The translations under genes and the position numbers were made by a program. A stretch of DNA of 15,644 nucleotides from Elusimicrobiota bacterium (GTDB lineage: Bacteria; Elusimicrobiota; Elusimicrobia; Elusimicrobiales; UBA9959). This document shows positions 6,557-14,613 of the stretch, piece by piece. The first letter of the stretch is position 1. Each line of letters opens with the position of its first letter. The stretch is from NCBI GenBank assembly GCA_030639665.1, contig DAOWCC010000030.1, positions 1 through 15,644 of the forward strand, given 5' to 3'. The notes under the pieces are model-generated. The model did not search any database. It had not been told where the DNA came from and saw nothing but the letters and a program-made list of their open reading frames with translations.

Positions 6557-8185
6557 ATGAACAAAGAAATATTCGAGGGAGTGGTATTTGACCTTGACGG
6601 AGTAATCACCAAAACCGCGAAACTTCATTTCCAAGCATGGAAATCAATGTTTGACGGATATTTAAAACTGGTTCAAGAACGGGGGGGATCGGATTTCAAA
6701 GAATTTACGCATGAAGATGATTATTTGCCTTTTGTTGACGGCAAACCGCGTTATGAGGGAGTAAAAAGCTTCCTTAATTCCCGCCAAATAGATTTGCCTT
6801 TCGGCGATGTAAACGACGCTCCCGATAAAGAAACCGTATGCGGCTTGGGAAATAAAAAAAATGTCGAATTTGTTCAATACTTAAAAGACGGAAAAACGGA
6901 AGTTTATCCCAGCACAATCAAACTCGTAAAGGAACTGATAAAAAAAGGAATGCGAGTCGGCGTGGCCTCTTCATCAAAAAATTGCGCCGATATATTGAAT
7001 TATGCCGGCATAAGCGATTTATTTGAAACCGTGGTGGACGGAAAAGTTTCGGCTTCGCTCGGTTTGAAAGGAAAACCCGAGGGAGACATATTTGTTAAAG
7101 CCGCGCGAAACATGAACATCGAGCCCGCGCGCTCCATTGTGGTGGAAGACGCAACTTCCGGAGTAGAGGCGGGGAGAAACGGAGGATTCGGATTGGTTAT
7201 CGGAATCGCCAGAGAAAACAATACCGATGATTTGCTTAAAGCGGGAGCCGATATTGTCGTTAGCGATATGGAAGATTTGGAAGGCATGGATATGGATAAA
7301 TTTTTATTTAAACAGCCTTCCTATTTATTTGATTTCTGGGATAAAGCTCCCGATAAAATTTTAACGGAAAAAGGCGAATTAAAATCTTCGTCAAATAAAG
7401 TTTTTCTCAATCCGCTTTTCTTTAAAAAAGCGAAAACTTTTTTCTCAAAAGAAAAGAAAACCGTGTTTTTTCTGGATTATGACGGCACCTTAACGCCGAT
7501 TGTCGATAAACCGTCCATGGCCGTTCTCGCGCCCGAAATGAAAGAAACTTTAATCGCTTTAAATAAAAAATTTCAAGTGGCCGTCGTAAGCGGCAGGTCA
7601 AGGGAAGCCGTGGAAGATCTTGTGGATATAAAAGAACTTTTATACGCGGGAAACCACGGCTTTGATATTAAGGGCCGGGAATTGGAACTGATTATGCCCG
7701 AAGTTCAAAAATTCATGCCTTTAATTGAAAAAATCACGAAAGAACTGGTTTCCAAACTGGGCTCTATCAAAGGCTGTATAATAGAAAAAAAGAAATTCAG
7801 CGCCGCCGTTCATTACCGTCTGGTAAATGAAGAAGACTTCCTTGAGATAAAACAAGAAGTTGAATCCATTTTAAGCAGGGAACCGTCTCTCAGAGTAATG
7901 AATGGGAAAAAAGTTTTTGAATTGCTGCCCGAACTTGACTGGGATAAAGGCAAGGCCTTAATGTGGATAATGAAAGCCCTGAATATATCCTGGGACACTC
8001 ATAATGTGATTTATATCGGCGATGACACTACGGATGAAAACGCGTTCAGAATTTTAAAAACCCGAGGCGCTGGGATTTTGGTTTCATCAAAAGCAATCGC
8101 GTCTTTCGCCGATTTTTTCGTCAGTTCCACGAATGAAGTAAAAAAATTATTCGAAGCGGTAATCAGCGAAGCAAATATGGATTAA
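6557..8185 (+). CDS. Fused beta-phosphoglucomutase / trehalose-6-phosphate phosphatase
   Basis: The 542-residue product contains two HAD domains. Residues 1-245 are a beta-phosphoglucomutase-like domain: FDLDGVI (Asp12 nucleophile, Asp14 acid/base), an extended cap with VDGKPRYEGV and VCGLGNKKN, VASSS (motif II), GKPEGDIF (Lys173) and VEDATSGVEAG (Glu197-Asp198). It should convert beta-glucose-1-phosphate to glucose-6-phosphate. Residues about 285-542 are a trehalose-phosphatase domain: DYDGTL (Asp307, Asp309), VSGRSR (345-348), NHGF and GDDTTDENAF (488-497). It should dephosphorylate trehalose-6-phosphate. Both active sites look intact. The long-cap beta-PGM subtype is the one usually paired with GH65 phosphorylases, and a GH65 gene follows 51 bases downstream. 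I chose ATG 6557 with GAGGTG nine bases upstream over GTG 6545. No trehalose-6-phosphate synthase lies in the window. Confidence 0.9.
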   Translation: MNKEIFEGVVFDLDGVITKTAKLHFQAWKSMFDGYLKLVQERGGSDFKEFTHEDDYLPFVDGKPRYEGVKSFLNSRQIDLPFGDVNDAPDKETVCGLGNKKNVEFVQYLKDGKTEVYPSTIKLVKELIKKGMRVGVASSSKNCADILNYAGISDLFETVVDGKVSASLGLKGKPEGDIFVKAARNMNIEPARSIVVEDATSGVEAGRNGGFGLVIGIARENNTDDLLKAGADIVVSDMEDLEGMDMDKFLFKQPSYLFDFWDKAPDKILTEKGELKSSSNKVFLNPLFFKKAKTFFSKEKKTVFFLDYDGTLTPIVDKPSMAVLAPEMKETLIALNKKFQVAVVSGRSREAVEDLVDIKELLYAGNHGFDIKGRELELIMPEVQKFMPLIEKITKELVSKLGSIKGCIIEKKKFSAAVHYRLVNEEDFLEIKQEVESILSREPSLRVMNGKKVFELLPELDWDKGKALMWIMKALNISWDTHNVIYIGDDTTDENAFRILKTRGAGILVSSKAIASFADFFVSSTNEVKKLFEAVISEANMD

Positions 8186-8213
8186 GGGATATGGATTAAA
8201 ATTGCACTAATCC
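8175..8213 (+). repeat. Duplicated stop-codon segment and small hairpin between the two sugar genes
   Basis: ATATGGATTAA occurs at 8175-8185 (including the stop codon) and again at 8189-8199. The second copy's GGATTA (8193-8198) pairs with TAATCC (8208-8213) across a 9-base loop, followed by TTGTTTCTT. It is a weak attenuator at best. Confidence 0.35.
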
Positions 8214-8236
8214 TTGTTTCTTCACGGGGAGTTTCT

Positions 8237-10660
8237 ATGAAAAAAACAGAAGACAAATGGAAAATATCTTATGAAAATTATTCTCCGACAAAAGAAAAAC
8301 TGAGAGAAACCTTATGCGGTTTGGGCAATGGTTATTTGGGGCTGAGAGCCTGTTCGCCGGAACATACTGCCGCTATCCATCATTATCCGGGAATTTATAT
8401 CTCTGGCCTGTATAACCGCCTGAAAACTCCCATCAACGGAAAAATAATAGTAAATGAAGATATGGTAAATTGTCCCAATTGCCTGTTTATGACTTTTAAA
8501 ATAGGCGATGGAGAATGGTTTACGCCCGGCTCAAATGAATTGCTGTCTTTTCATCAAGAGCTTGATATGAAAACGGGCTTATTGACGCGCGATATTCTTT
8601 TTCAAGATCCCGACGGAAACAAAACTCTGCTCAAAGTTTTGCGCATTGCGAGCATGGAAAACCCTCACCTGATCGCGATGAAATACAGCATCACTCCGCA
8701 AAACTACAGCAATAAAATCACAGTGCGCACCATGCTGGACGGAAGAACGCGCAATGTGGGGGTGGACAGATATAAAAGCCTTAATTCTCAGCATTGGCGC
8801 GTAAAAGACCTTGGGTCGTTTGGAAGAAAAGGCGCTTATCTTTACGCTTCAACCACTTCAACAAAAATAAATCTGTTTGAAATTTCAAAAACAAAAACAC
8901 TCCGCGGAGATAAAGAAATTCCGACGCAAAAAAATGTGTTTATAAGAGATGAAAAAGCCGTCATCAAGGATATCTCATTTTCCGCTAAAAACAAAAAAAC
9001 TTATCACACCGAAAAAATAGTTTTTCTCCATATCTCGAAGGACGCTTCTCCGGACGAACCCAATAAATTGGCTCAAGACGCCTTTAAAAACAATCCCTCG
9101 TTTGATATTTGCTTTGAAAACAGCAAAAAAGCGTGGGCGGCTTTATGGAAAAAAGCGGATATGGAAATTAAGGGAGACGCCGAAGCTCAAAAACTATTAC
9201 GGCTGCATACTTTTCATCTTCTTCAAACAGCCTCGCCCCATACCGCTAAAATGGATGTCGCCATACCGGCCAGAGGCCTGCAGGGCGAAGCTTATCGCGG
9301 CCATATTTTTTGGGATGAAATATTCATTATGTCGTTTTATGATTCCCATCTGCCCGATATAACAAAAACAACAATTTTATATCGCTATAATCGCCTTAAA
9401 GCGGCGAGAACAGCCGCGAAAAAAGCCGGCTATCAGGGAGCGATGTTCCCGTGGCAAAGCGCCGGCACCGGCAGTGAAGAAACTCAAATCCTTCACCTCA
9501 ATCCTCTCTCGGGAAAATGGGGAGACGACCATAGCCATCTTCAAAGACATATTTCTTTTGCCATCGCCTATAATCTATGGCGGCATTTTCAACAAACCTA
9601 TGATCTTGATTTTCTCATCAGCCATAGCGCGGAAGTTTTATTATCCATAGCGCAATTTGTCGCTTCTCTGACGGTATTTGATAAAAAAGACGGCCGTTAT
9701 CACACGCATAATCTTATGGGCCCCGATGAATTCCATGAAAAATTGCCGGACTCAAAAACTTATGGCCTCACGGATAATGCCTACAGCAATTTTATGATTG
9801 TCTGGATACTTCTGGCGGCAAAGGAATCCATATCTCTCTTGCCTCAAGAAGACAGAAAAAGAATATTCAGGAAAATCGGTTTGAAAGAAGCTGATTTTCC
9901 GCGCTGGCAGGACATTACCGAAAAAATGAATATAATCATTAACAAAGACGAGATAATAAGCCAATTTGACGGCTATTTCAAACTTAAAGAAGTGGATTAT
10001 AAGAAGTATAAGCGAAAATATAAAGACATCCACCGCATGGATAGAATTTTAAAAGCCGAAGGAAAATCACCCGACGATTATAAGCTTTCGAAACAAGCGG
10101 ACGCGCTTATGATTTTTTATCTTTTCAATATGGAAGAAGCGCAAGAAATTTTCTCGCGCCTCGGCTATAAAGTGGATAAGGAGCTTCTGGCAAAAAATTA
10201 CGATTACTATGTAAAAAGAACCAGCCATGGCTCCACCTTAAGCAAACTTGTGCATTGCTCCATTGCCCATCAGGCGGGAAAAGGCGAAATAGCTCAAAAA
10301 TGGTTTAAGGATGTTTTAAAATCCGATTTTCATGACAGTCAAGGGGGAACAACACCCGAGGGCGTGCATATCGGCGTAATGGGCGGTTCCTTGAATATTG
10401 TTTTACAGTGTTTCGCAGGCATTGCCATTAAAGACGATGAAATGGTCATCACTCCGAATCTTCCAAAAAAATGGAGACAATTGGAATTCAATTTATCTTA
10501 TTGCGGAAGAGAAATGCGCGCGCTTATCACAAAAAAAGATATAACTTTGCAAATAACCGCTCAAAAAGAGGACCACAGGCCCTTTAAGGTAAGAATAGAA
10601 GACACCCATTATTTCCCTTATTTCGGTGAAAAACTGACAGTGCCATTAAAAAAGAGCTAA
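8237..10660 (+). CDS. GH65 disaccharide phosphorylase (trehalose/kojibiose phosphorylase type)
   Basis: The 807-residue product has the GH65 layout: N-terminal beta-sandwich (about 1-270), linker helices, (alpha/alpha)6 barrel (about 310-700) and C-terminal beta domain. Landmarks are GHIFWDEIF (355-363), MFPWQSAGTGSEET (403-416), GPDEFHE (495-501, Glu498 the likely general acid), TSHGSTLS in the phosphate-binding region and GGTTPEGVHIGVMGGS. The phosphate-site residues point to an inverting phosphorylase, not a hydrolase: alpha-glucosyl disaccharide plus phosphate gives beta-glucose-1-phosphate plus glucose. The partner gene encodes the matching beta-phosphoglucomutase plus a trehalose-6-phosphate phosphatase, so trehalose is the most natural substrate; kojibiose, nigerose or maltose cannot be excluded. 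No signal peptide is seen, so it is cytoplasmic. GGGGAG five bases before the ATG fixes the start. The stop codon lies in a terminator loop. Confidence 0.92.
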   Translation: MKKTEDKWKISYENYSPTKEKLRETLCGLGNGYLGLRACSPEHTAAIHHYPGIYISGLYNRLKTPINGKIIVNEDMVNCPNCLFMTFKIGDGEWFTPGSNELLSFHQELDMKTGLLTRDILFQDPDGNKTLLKVLRIASMENPHLIAMKYSITPQNYSNKITVRTMLDGRTRNVGVDRYKSLNSQHWRVKDLGSFGRKGAYLYASTTSTKINLFEISKTKTLRGDKEIPTQKNVFIRDEKAVIKDISFSAKNKKTYHTEKIVFLHISKDASPDEPNKLAQDAFKNNPSFDICFENSKKAWAALWKKADMEIKGDAEAQKLLRLHTFHLLQTASPHTAKMDVAIPARGLQGEAYRGHIFWDEIFIMSFYDSHLPDITKTTILYRYNRLKAARTAAKKAGYQGAMFPWQSAGTGSEETQILHLNPLSGKWGDDHSHLQRHISFAIAYNLWRHFQQTYDLDFLISHSAEVLLSIAQFVASLTVFDKKDGRYHTHNLMGPDEFHEKLPDSKTYGLTDNAYSNFMIVWILLAAKESISLLPQEDRKRIFRKIGLKEADFPRWQDITEKMNIIINKDEIISQFDGYFKLKEVDYKKYKRKYKDIHRMDRILKAEGKSPDDYKLSKQADALMIFYLFNMEEAQEIFSRLGYKVDKELLAKNYDYYVKRTSHGSTLSKLVHCSIAHQAGKGEIAQKWFKDVLKSDFHDSQGGTTPEGVHIGVMGGSLNIVLQCFAGIAIKDDEMVITPNLPKKWRQLEFNLSYCGREMRALITKKDITLQITAQKEDHRPFKVRIEDTHYFPYFGEKLTVPLKKS

Positions 10661-10670
10661 GCTCTTTTTT
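10648..10670. terminator. Terminator with the GH65 stop codon as its loop
   Basis: AAAAAAGAGC (10648-10657), TAA, GCTCTTTTTT (10661-10670): a perfect 10-bp stem ending in six T. The last codons of the GH65 gene form the left arm and the stop codon is the 3-base loop. The symmetric A and T runs make it usable in both directions. Confidence 0.75.
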
Positions 10671-10718
10671 AGCGCGACAGCGCAACAGCGTGAAAGCTCG
10701 ACAGAAAAGAAGCAACAA
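10671..10718. repeat. Degenerate 8-bp tandem repeat
   Basis: Six 8-mers start with AG in register: AGCGCGAC, AGCGCAAC, AGCGTGAA, AGCTCGAC, AGAAAAGA, AGCAACAA. The first four share an AGCGCGAC-like consensus and the last two have decayed. It starts directly after the GH65 terminator and contains no ORF. Confidence 0.45.
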
Positions 10719-10726
10719 TAAAAAAA

Positions 10727-10753
10727 ATAAGATCTAAAAATATCAGGTCTTAT
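10727..10753. terminator. Hairpin upstream of the broken effector gene, terminator-like on the minus strand
   Basis: ATAAGATCT and AGGTCTTAT form a 9-bp stem with one G-T pair and a 9-base loop. A run of seven A precedes it, so on the minus strand the hairpin is followed by seven T, like an intrinsic terminator blocking antisense transcription into the GH65 gene. A TATGAT at 10751-10756 could instead be a -10 element for the effector gene, but no -35 was found. The role is uncertain. Confidence 0.35.
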
Positions 10754-10773
10754 GATACGCTCGAAGGAACCAT

Positions 10774-11565
10774 ATGAATTTAAACGATAGAATCAATTTT
10801 CTTGAAAAAAACTTGGAACGGCAAATAGAGTGGATAAGAGCTGCGGACACTAAAATTGTTCCGATTATGTTTATTACCACTTCCTTATTGGGCACAACCG
10901 CGGCATTTATATCCAAAACGCCGGAAGTATCGGGATTTGTTTTGGTTTTGGCAATTATTTGCATAAGCACACTGCTGGCAACTATTAGGCTCTGTGACAG
11001 AATTACTTAGTCATTTGGAAGCTCAGATTTAAATTGAGTTCAAGGCGCAACGAATGAGCAGGCTTTTCGCCTGTGAATGAGGAGCAACGAAAAAATCAAT
11101 AAAATATGAACTTTCCAATAACAAATATGTTATGGGACTGGCTGATTTTTGACTACAACTTCGTCAATCATCGCTTACAGACCACAAGAGTATGCTCACT
11201 CTTCATTCCTTGTTTCGCTCAAAAATCAATCAGCCAAATGGTTAATTAATTTTGTCACAGAGCCTTACTGCATAGTTATGGTCAGCTTCCCGCGGATAAA
11301 AAACAATAATCAGTCGCTAATACTTTTTGAAGGCATAAAACATTCCGGTTATAAAAAATTTGAAAAAAGGATACATGAATTGTCGCAGGAGACGCATTTT
11401 AAAGAGCTGGCAAAAATGTGCCATAGCAGTTCTCTTATAGCGAGCAGAAAATTCTATTATGTAAAAAAGGCCATGATTTTCCTGTTTTCATCCATTATCC
11501 CATGGGTATTGCTGATTTATACCACTTGCGATATAATGAAAATAACTGATTTGCTAAAACGCTAA
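10774..11565 (+). pseudogene. Pycsar effector (PycTM/DUF5706-like two-TM protein) interrupted by a MITE-like insertion
   Basis: Two reading frames in the same phase encode halves of one protein. The left half (10774-10986, 71 codons) reads LERQIEWIRAADTKIVPIMF and a second hydrophobic stretch. The right half (11266-11565, 99 residues) reads VSFPRIKNNNQSLILFEGI, then HFKELAKMCHSSSLIASRKF and a C-terminal TM. Joined, they give 170 residues with the usual Pycsar-effector layout: LExQxxWIxxADxKxxxxL, two TM segments, FPR, SLIxFGxI-type motif and a DLAxQ/NAxIAxxKF-type helix. Known members sense cyclic pyrimidine nucleotides and disrupt the inner membrane during phage infection. Here an inserted element brings stops at 11008 and 11143, so a full protein cannot be made. 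AAGGA precedes the ATG. No cyclase gene adjoins it. The family is recalled from memory, not searched. Confidence 0.75.
10988..11264. mobile_element. MITE-like non-autonomous element, 277 bp, with 31-bp imperfect TIRs
   Basis: The left end GGCTCTGTGACA (10988-10999) is mirrored by TGTCACAGAGCC (11253-11264). The inverted repeats extend to about 31 bp with 27 matches, reaching CATTTGG on both sides. Weaker subterminal symmetry continues inward, with an inner pair at 11140-11152 and 11219-11235 and a CAGGC/GCCTG hairpin at 11059-11073. No transposase is encoded. TTA flanks both ends (10985-10987 and 11265-11267), which may be a 3-bp target duplication. The end sequence looks like that of an insertion sequence, but I cannot name the family. 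It lies inside, and is the cause of, the effector gene's disruption. Confidence 0.75.
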
Positions 11566-11624
11566 AAATCTTGGAATCAGGCTATTGTTTTCCATTCTGC
11601 TCTCAACTCTTAACTCCCCGGTAA

Positions 11625-11653
11625 TTGACAGGAAAGACCATAAATCCTATAAT
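11625..11653 (+). promoter_or_regulatory. Consensus sigma70 promoter for rpsO-pnp
   Basis: TTGACA (11625-11630), 17 bp, TATAAT (11648-11653): both hexamers are perfect and the spacing is ideal. Transcription would start near 11660, with a leader of about 35 bases to the rpsO ATG. This is the strongest promoter in the window, as expected for a ribosomal protein gene. Confidence 0.9.
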
Positions 11654-11694
11654 TGGGATAACAACTAACAAAATACTAATTAAAGAGAGAAAAA

Positions 11695-11964
11695 ATGGCA
11701 TTAACTAAACAATCAATAAAAAACACAGTTGAGAAGTTTTCAGCTAAACCAAACGATACGGGCTCCACATCAGTTCAAGTCGCCCTTCTAACAGAAAGAA
11801 TAGAGTATCTATCCAAGCACTTTTCGGCTAATAAGAAAGATCACGCCTCCCAAAAAGGCCTCATGCATCTGATTACCCAAAGAAAGAAGCTTTTATCTTA
11901 CTTGAGCAGTTATGACAAGAAAGAATATCAATCACTAATTAAAAAATTAGGCCTAAGGAAATAA
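11695..11964 (+). CDS. rpsO: 30S ribosomal protein S15
   Basis: The 89-residue product has the standard S15 length and pattern: TGSTSVQVALLTERIEYLSKH near residues 22-41, then the KDHASQKGLMHLITQRKKLLSYL helix region and a GLRK end. S15 binds 16S rRNA in the central domain early in 30S assembly. AGAGAG lies a few bases ahead of the ATG. pnp follows after five bases, the classic rpsO-pnp arrangement. The leader is short, so I could not recognise the E. coli-type autoregulatory pseudoknot. Confidence 0.98.
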   Translation: MALTKQSIKNTVEKFSAKPNDTGSTSVQVALLTERIEYLSKHFSANKKDHASQKGLMHLITQRKKLLSYLSSYDKKEYQSLIKKLGLRK

Positions 11965-11969
11965 AAATA

Positions 11970-14069
11970 ATGACAAACAATAAAATAACCCGCCTTGAAG
12001 AAAAGGTCGGAGATTCATCAATTTCATTTGAAACAGGACATATCGCCAGACAGGCGAGCGGTTCCGTTCTAGCCAGAATAGGAGATACCGTTGTTTTTTC
12101 GACTTGCATACAAGCGAAAAAACCCAAACAGGAACCAATGGACTTTGTTCCATTAAGCGTAGACTTTAGAGAAAGAACTTATGCCGCGGGAAAAATTCCC
12201 GGCGGTTTCTTTAAAAGAGAAGGCAGACAAAGAGAAAAAGAGATATTGGCATCCCGTCTTACGGACAGATCCATAAGACCTTTATTCTCCATGGCGCATA
12301 ATACGGAAATTCAAGTTGTCTCTTTAATCGTCTCAGCCGATTGCGTAAACGACCCTGATGTTATTTCCATAAACTCAGCCTCAACAGCGCTTATGATTTC
12401 GGATATTCCGTTCAATGGCCCCGTAGGCGCGGTCAGAATGGGAAAAATAAACGGAGAATTCATCCTTAATCCGACTTATGAACAAAGAGAAGAAAGCGAA
12501 CTCGAACTCGTAATATCGGGAACGGAACAAGGAATATTAATGGTTGAAGGCGGAGGAAAAGAAATAGCAAATTCAGACCTCGCAGACGCTATAGAAAAAA
12601 GCAAACCTGAAATAGATAAACTTTGCGCTCTTCAACATAAACTCAGAGAAATGGTCGGCAAACCAAAAAGAGATATTGCGGAACAGGAAACAAGCCCTGA
12701 AATACTTAAATTTGTTGAGGAAAATGTAAAGCCTAAAATGGCGGAACTTATCAATTCCCGCCCGACAAAAGAAGTTCTTGAAAACGGCTTAAGCGAAATA
12801 ACCGACGCGGCTTTGAAAGAAGCGGCTGAGAAATTTCCTGAGATAACAAACTCCTCTTATTTGATAAAGGTTTTATCAAAAGAAGTTATAAGCGATGAAA
12901 CCCGCACTTTGGTTCTTAAAGACAAGACCAGGGTAGACGGCAGAAAATGCGATGAAATAAGAGACATAAGCATGACGCTGGGCATATTGCCCAGAGCTCA
13001 CGGCTCGGTGCTTTTTACCAGAGGACAAACTCAATCTTTATCCTCAACAACCCTCGGAAATCCTCAAGATCAACAGATTATGGATGAATTGGAAGGGAGA
13101 ACTAAAGAGAGTTTTATGCTTCATTATAATTTCCCCGGCTATTCCACGGGAGAAACCAGACCTGACAGAGGTCCCGGCAGAAGAGAAATCGGACACGGCG
13201 CTCTGGCCAAAAGAGCTCTTCGCCCGCTTCTTCCCTCTCAAGAAGATTTCCCCTATACTCTGCGCTTAGTCTCTGAAATAATGGAATCCAACGGTTCCTC
13301 TTCAATGGCTACCGTATGCGGCGGCTCTTTATCCATGTTTCATGCAGGAGTTCCCTTGAAAGCGGCATGTGCGGGAATTGCCATGGGACTTATTACCAAA
13401 GGCGATGATTACGCGATATTGTCGGATATAACCGGCGGCGAAGATCATTACGGCGATATGGACTTTAAACTTGCAGGTTCAAAAAACGGAATAACAGCCT
13501 TTCAAATGGATGTTAAACTCGCGACCGGTATTCCCGTAGCTATTTTAAAAGAAGCTATTGAGCAGGCAACCGCGGGCCGTAATCATATTCTCGGCATAAT
13601 GGAAGAGAATATAGCTCAGCCCAATACCGAAGTTTCCGAATTCGCGCCTCAGATAATCAAGCTTAAATTGCCTAAACTTAAAATCGGCGCTTTCATAGGC
13701 CCCGGCGGCAAGAATATTCGCGCCATAATAGAAAAAACGGGCGCTGAAATTAATGTTGACGATGACGGCACAGTCTCTGTCTCAAGCCCCGATAAACAAA
13801 GTCTTGAAGAAGCCAAAAAAATGGTTGAAGTTTATACCATTGAAGTTGAAGTGGGCCAAATCTATGATGGAAAAGTGACCGGCATAAAAGATTTCGGCGC
13901 TTTTGTCGAACTGCTTCCCGGAAAAGAAGGCTTATTGCATATCTCGGAAATTGACTCTAAAAGAACAAATAAAGTCAGTGATGTTCTGAATATGGGAGAT
14001 GAAGTTAAAGTGAAGGTTTTAGCCGTTGAAAACGACAGGATCAAATTATCCAGAAAGGCTCTTCTGTAA
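11970..14069 (+). CDS. pnp: Polyribonucleotide nucleotidyltransferase (PNPase)
   Basis: The 699-residue product is a full-length PNPase, the phosphorolytic 3'-5' exoribonuclease of RNA turnover. First RNase PH domain: KIPGGFFKREGRQREKEIL (75-93) and LTDRSIRPLF (97-106). An all-alpha linker follows (about 200-295). Second RNase PH domain: RVDGRKCDEIR (321-331), RGQTQSLSSTTLG (351-363) and EDHYGDMDFKLAGS (491-504), where Asp492 and Asp498 match the catalytic E. coli Asp486 and Asp492. KH domain: GAFIGPGGKNIRAII (573-587). S1 domain: about 627-697, GKVTGIKDFGAFVELLPG. AAGGA at the end of rpsO provides the ribosome binding site, implying coupled expression. Confidence 0.98.
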   Translation: MTNNKITRLEEKVGDSSISFETGHIARQASGSVLARIGDTVVFSTCIQAKKPKQEPMDFVPLSVDFRERTYAAGKIPGGFFKREGRQREKEILASRLTDRSIRPLFSMAHNTEIQVVSLIVSADCVNDPDVISINSASTALMISDIPFNGPVGAVRMGKINGEFILNPTYEQREESELELVISGTEQGILMVEGGGKEIANSDLADAIEKSKPEIDKLCALQHKLREMVGKPKRDIAEQETSPEILKFVEENVKPKMAELINSRPTKEVLENGLSEITDAALKEAAEKFPEITNSSYLIKVLSKEVISDETRTLVLKDKTRVDGRKCDEIRDISMTLGILPRAHGSVLFTRGQTQSLSSTTLGNPQDQQIMDELEGRTKESFMLHYNFPGYSTGETRPDRGPGRREIGHGALAKRALRPLLPSQEDFPYTLRLVSEIMESNGSSSMATVCGGSLSMFHAGVPLKAACAGIAMGLITKGDDYAILSDITGGEDHYGDMDFKLAGSKNGITAFQMDVKLATGIPVAILKEAIEQATAGRNHILGIMEENIAQPNTEVSEFAPQIIKLKLPKLKIGAFIGPGGKNIRAIIEKTGAEINVDDDGTVSVSSPDKQSLEEAKKMVEVYTIEVEVGQIYDGKVTGIKDFGAFVELLPGKEGLLHISEIDSKRTNKVSDVLNMGDEVKVKVLAVENDRIKLSRKALL

Positions 14070-14100
14070 CTGGAAGAAGAGTTTGATTAAGGAGTTTTAA

Positions 14101-14607
14101 ATGAAAAAGAATAAACCCAAAATAAAAAAAGAAGTCGGAGATAAAGCTTTTGATCAGGTTCAACAATTCTACAAGTTTATGAACACCAATAAATTGGAAA
14201 CCATAGAATTTTCCAAAGATGATGTTTATATCAAACTTGTAAGAAAATCATCAGCTCATCTTCCGTCTCAAATTATTCCGGTTTTCGCGCCAAACGCAAA
14301 TCAAGGGCACCCGGCGCAACATTCCGCTCCATCTAAAGCTCCCGCCGCGCATCCCGCGAGACCGGAGGGGCAAATAATAAAAGCTCCTCTCGCGGGTATT
14401 TTTTACAGATCGCCAAGCCCTTCAAGCCCTCCTTATGTCAGAGAAGGAGATAATGCCAAAGAAGGGCAAATCCTTTGCGTTATTGAAGCAATGAAAGTTT
14501 TTAATGAAATAAACTGCGAACATAATTGTCAAATAATCAAGGTTTTGGCTGAAAACGGAAAACCCGTTGAGGCCGATCAGGATATATTTATAGTCAAAAA
14601 TAAATAA
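14101..14607 (+). CDS. accB: Biotin carboxyl carrier protein of acetyl-CoA carboxylase
   Basis: The 168-residue product has the bacterial AccB layout. An N-terminal helical part (1-55) includes KLETIEFSKDDVYIKLVRK, resembling the usual L-x-E-I-E-...-I-x-L-x-R of AccB. A flexible Ala/Pro/His-rich linker follows (about 56-90), then the biotinyl domain (91-168) with IEAMKVFNEI. Lys132 in the AMK motif is the biotinylation site. It also has the APLAGIFYRSPSPSSPPYVREGD 'thumb' region typical of AccB rather than of decarboxylase carriers. It carries carboxybiotin for malonyl-CoA synthesis. AAGGAG six bases before the ATG fixes the start. It lies 31 bases after pnp; the usual partner accC is not next to it. 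Confidence 0.93.
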   Translation: MKKNKPKIKKEVGDKAFDQVQQFYKFMNTNKLETIEFSKDDVYIKLVRKSSAHLPSQIIPVFAPNANQGHPAQHSAPSKAPAAHPARPEGQIIKAPLAGIFYRSPSPSSPPYVREGDNAKEGQILCVIEAMKVFNEINCEHNCQIIKVLAENGKPVEADQDIFIVKNK

Positions 14608-14613
14608 AAAACG

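Noticed and set aside
4962..6560. Several plus-strand ORFs opposite glutamine synthetase, up to 179 codons
   Set aside because: All are antisense to conserved GS motifs; the longest crosses the glnA promoter region and has no Shine-Dalgarno sequence or domain.
10743..10970. Minus-strand 75-codon ORF
   Set aside because: It is the antisense shadow of the N-terminal half of the effector, although a terminator-like hairpin lies at its 3' end.
11149..11265. A separate 138-residue gene starting at TTG 11149
   Set aside because: The first 39 codons are MITE sequence (end of the element) and TTG has no ribosome binding site; the rest is the C-terminal half of the split effector.
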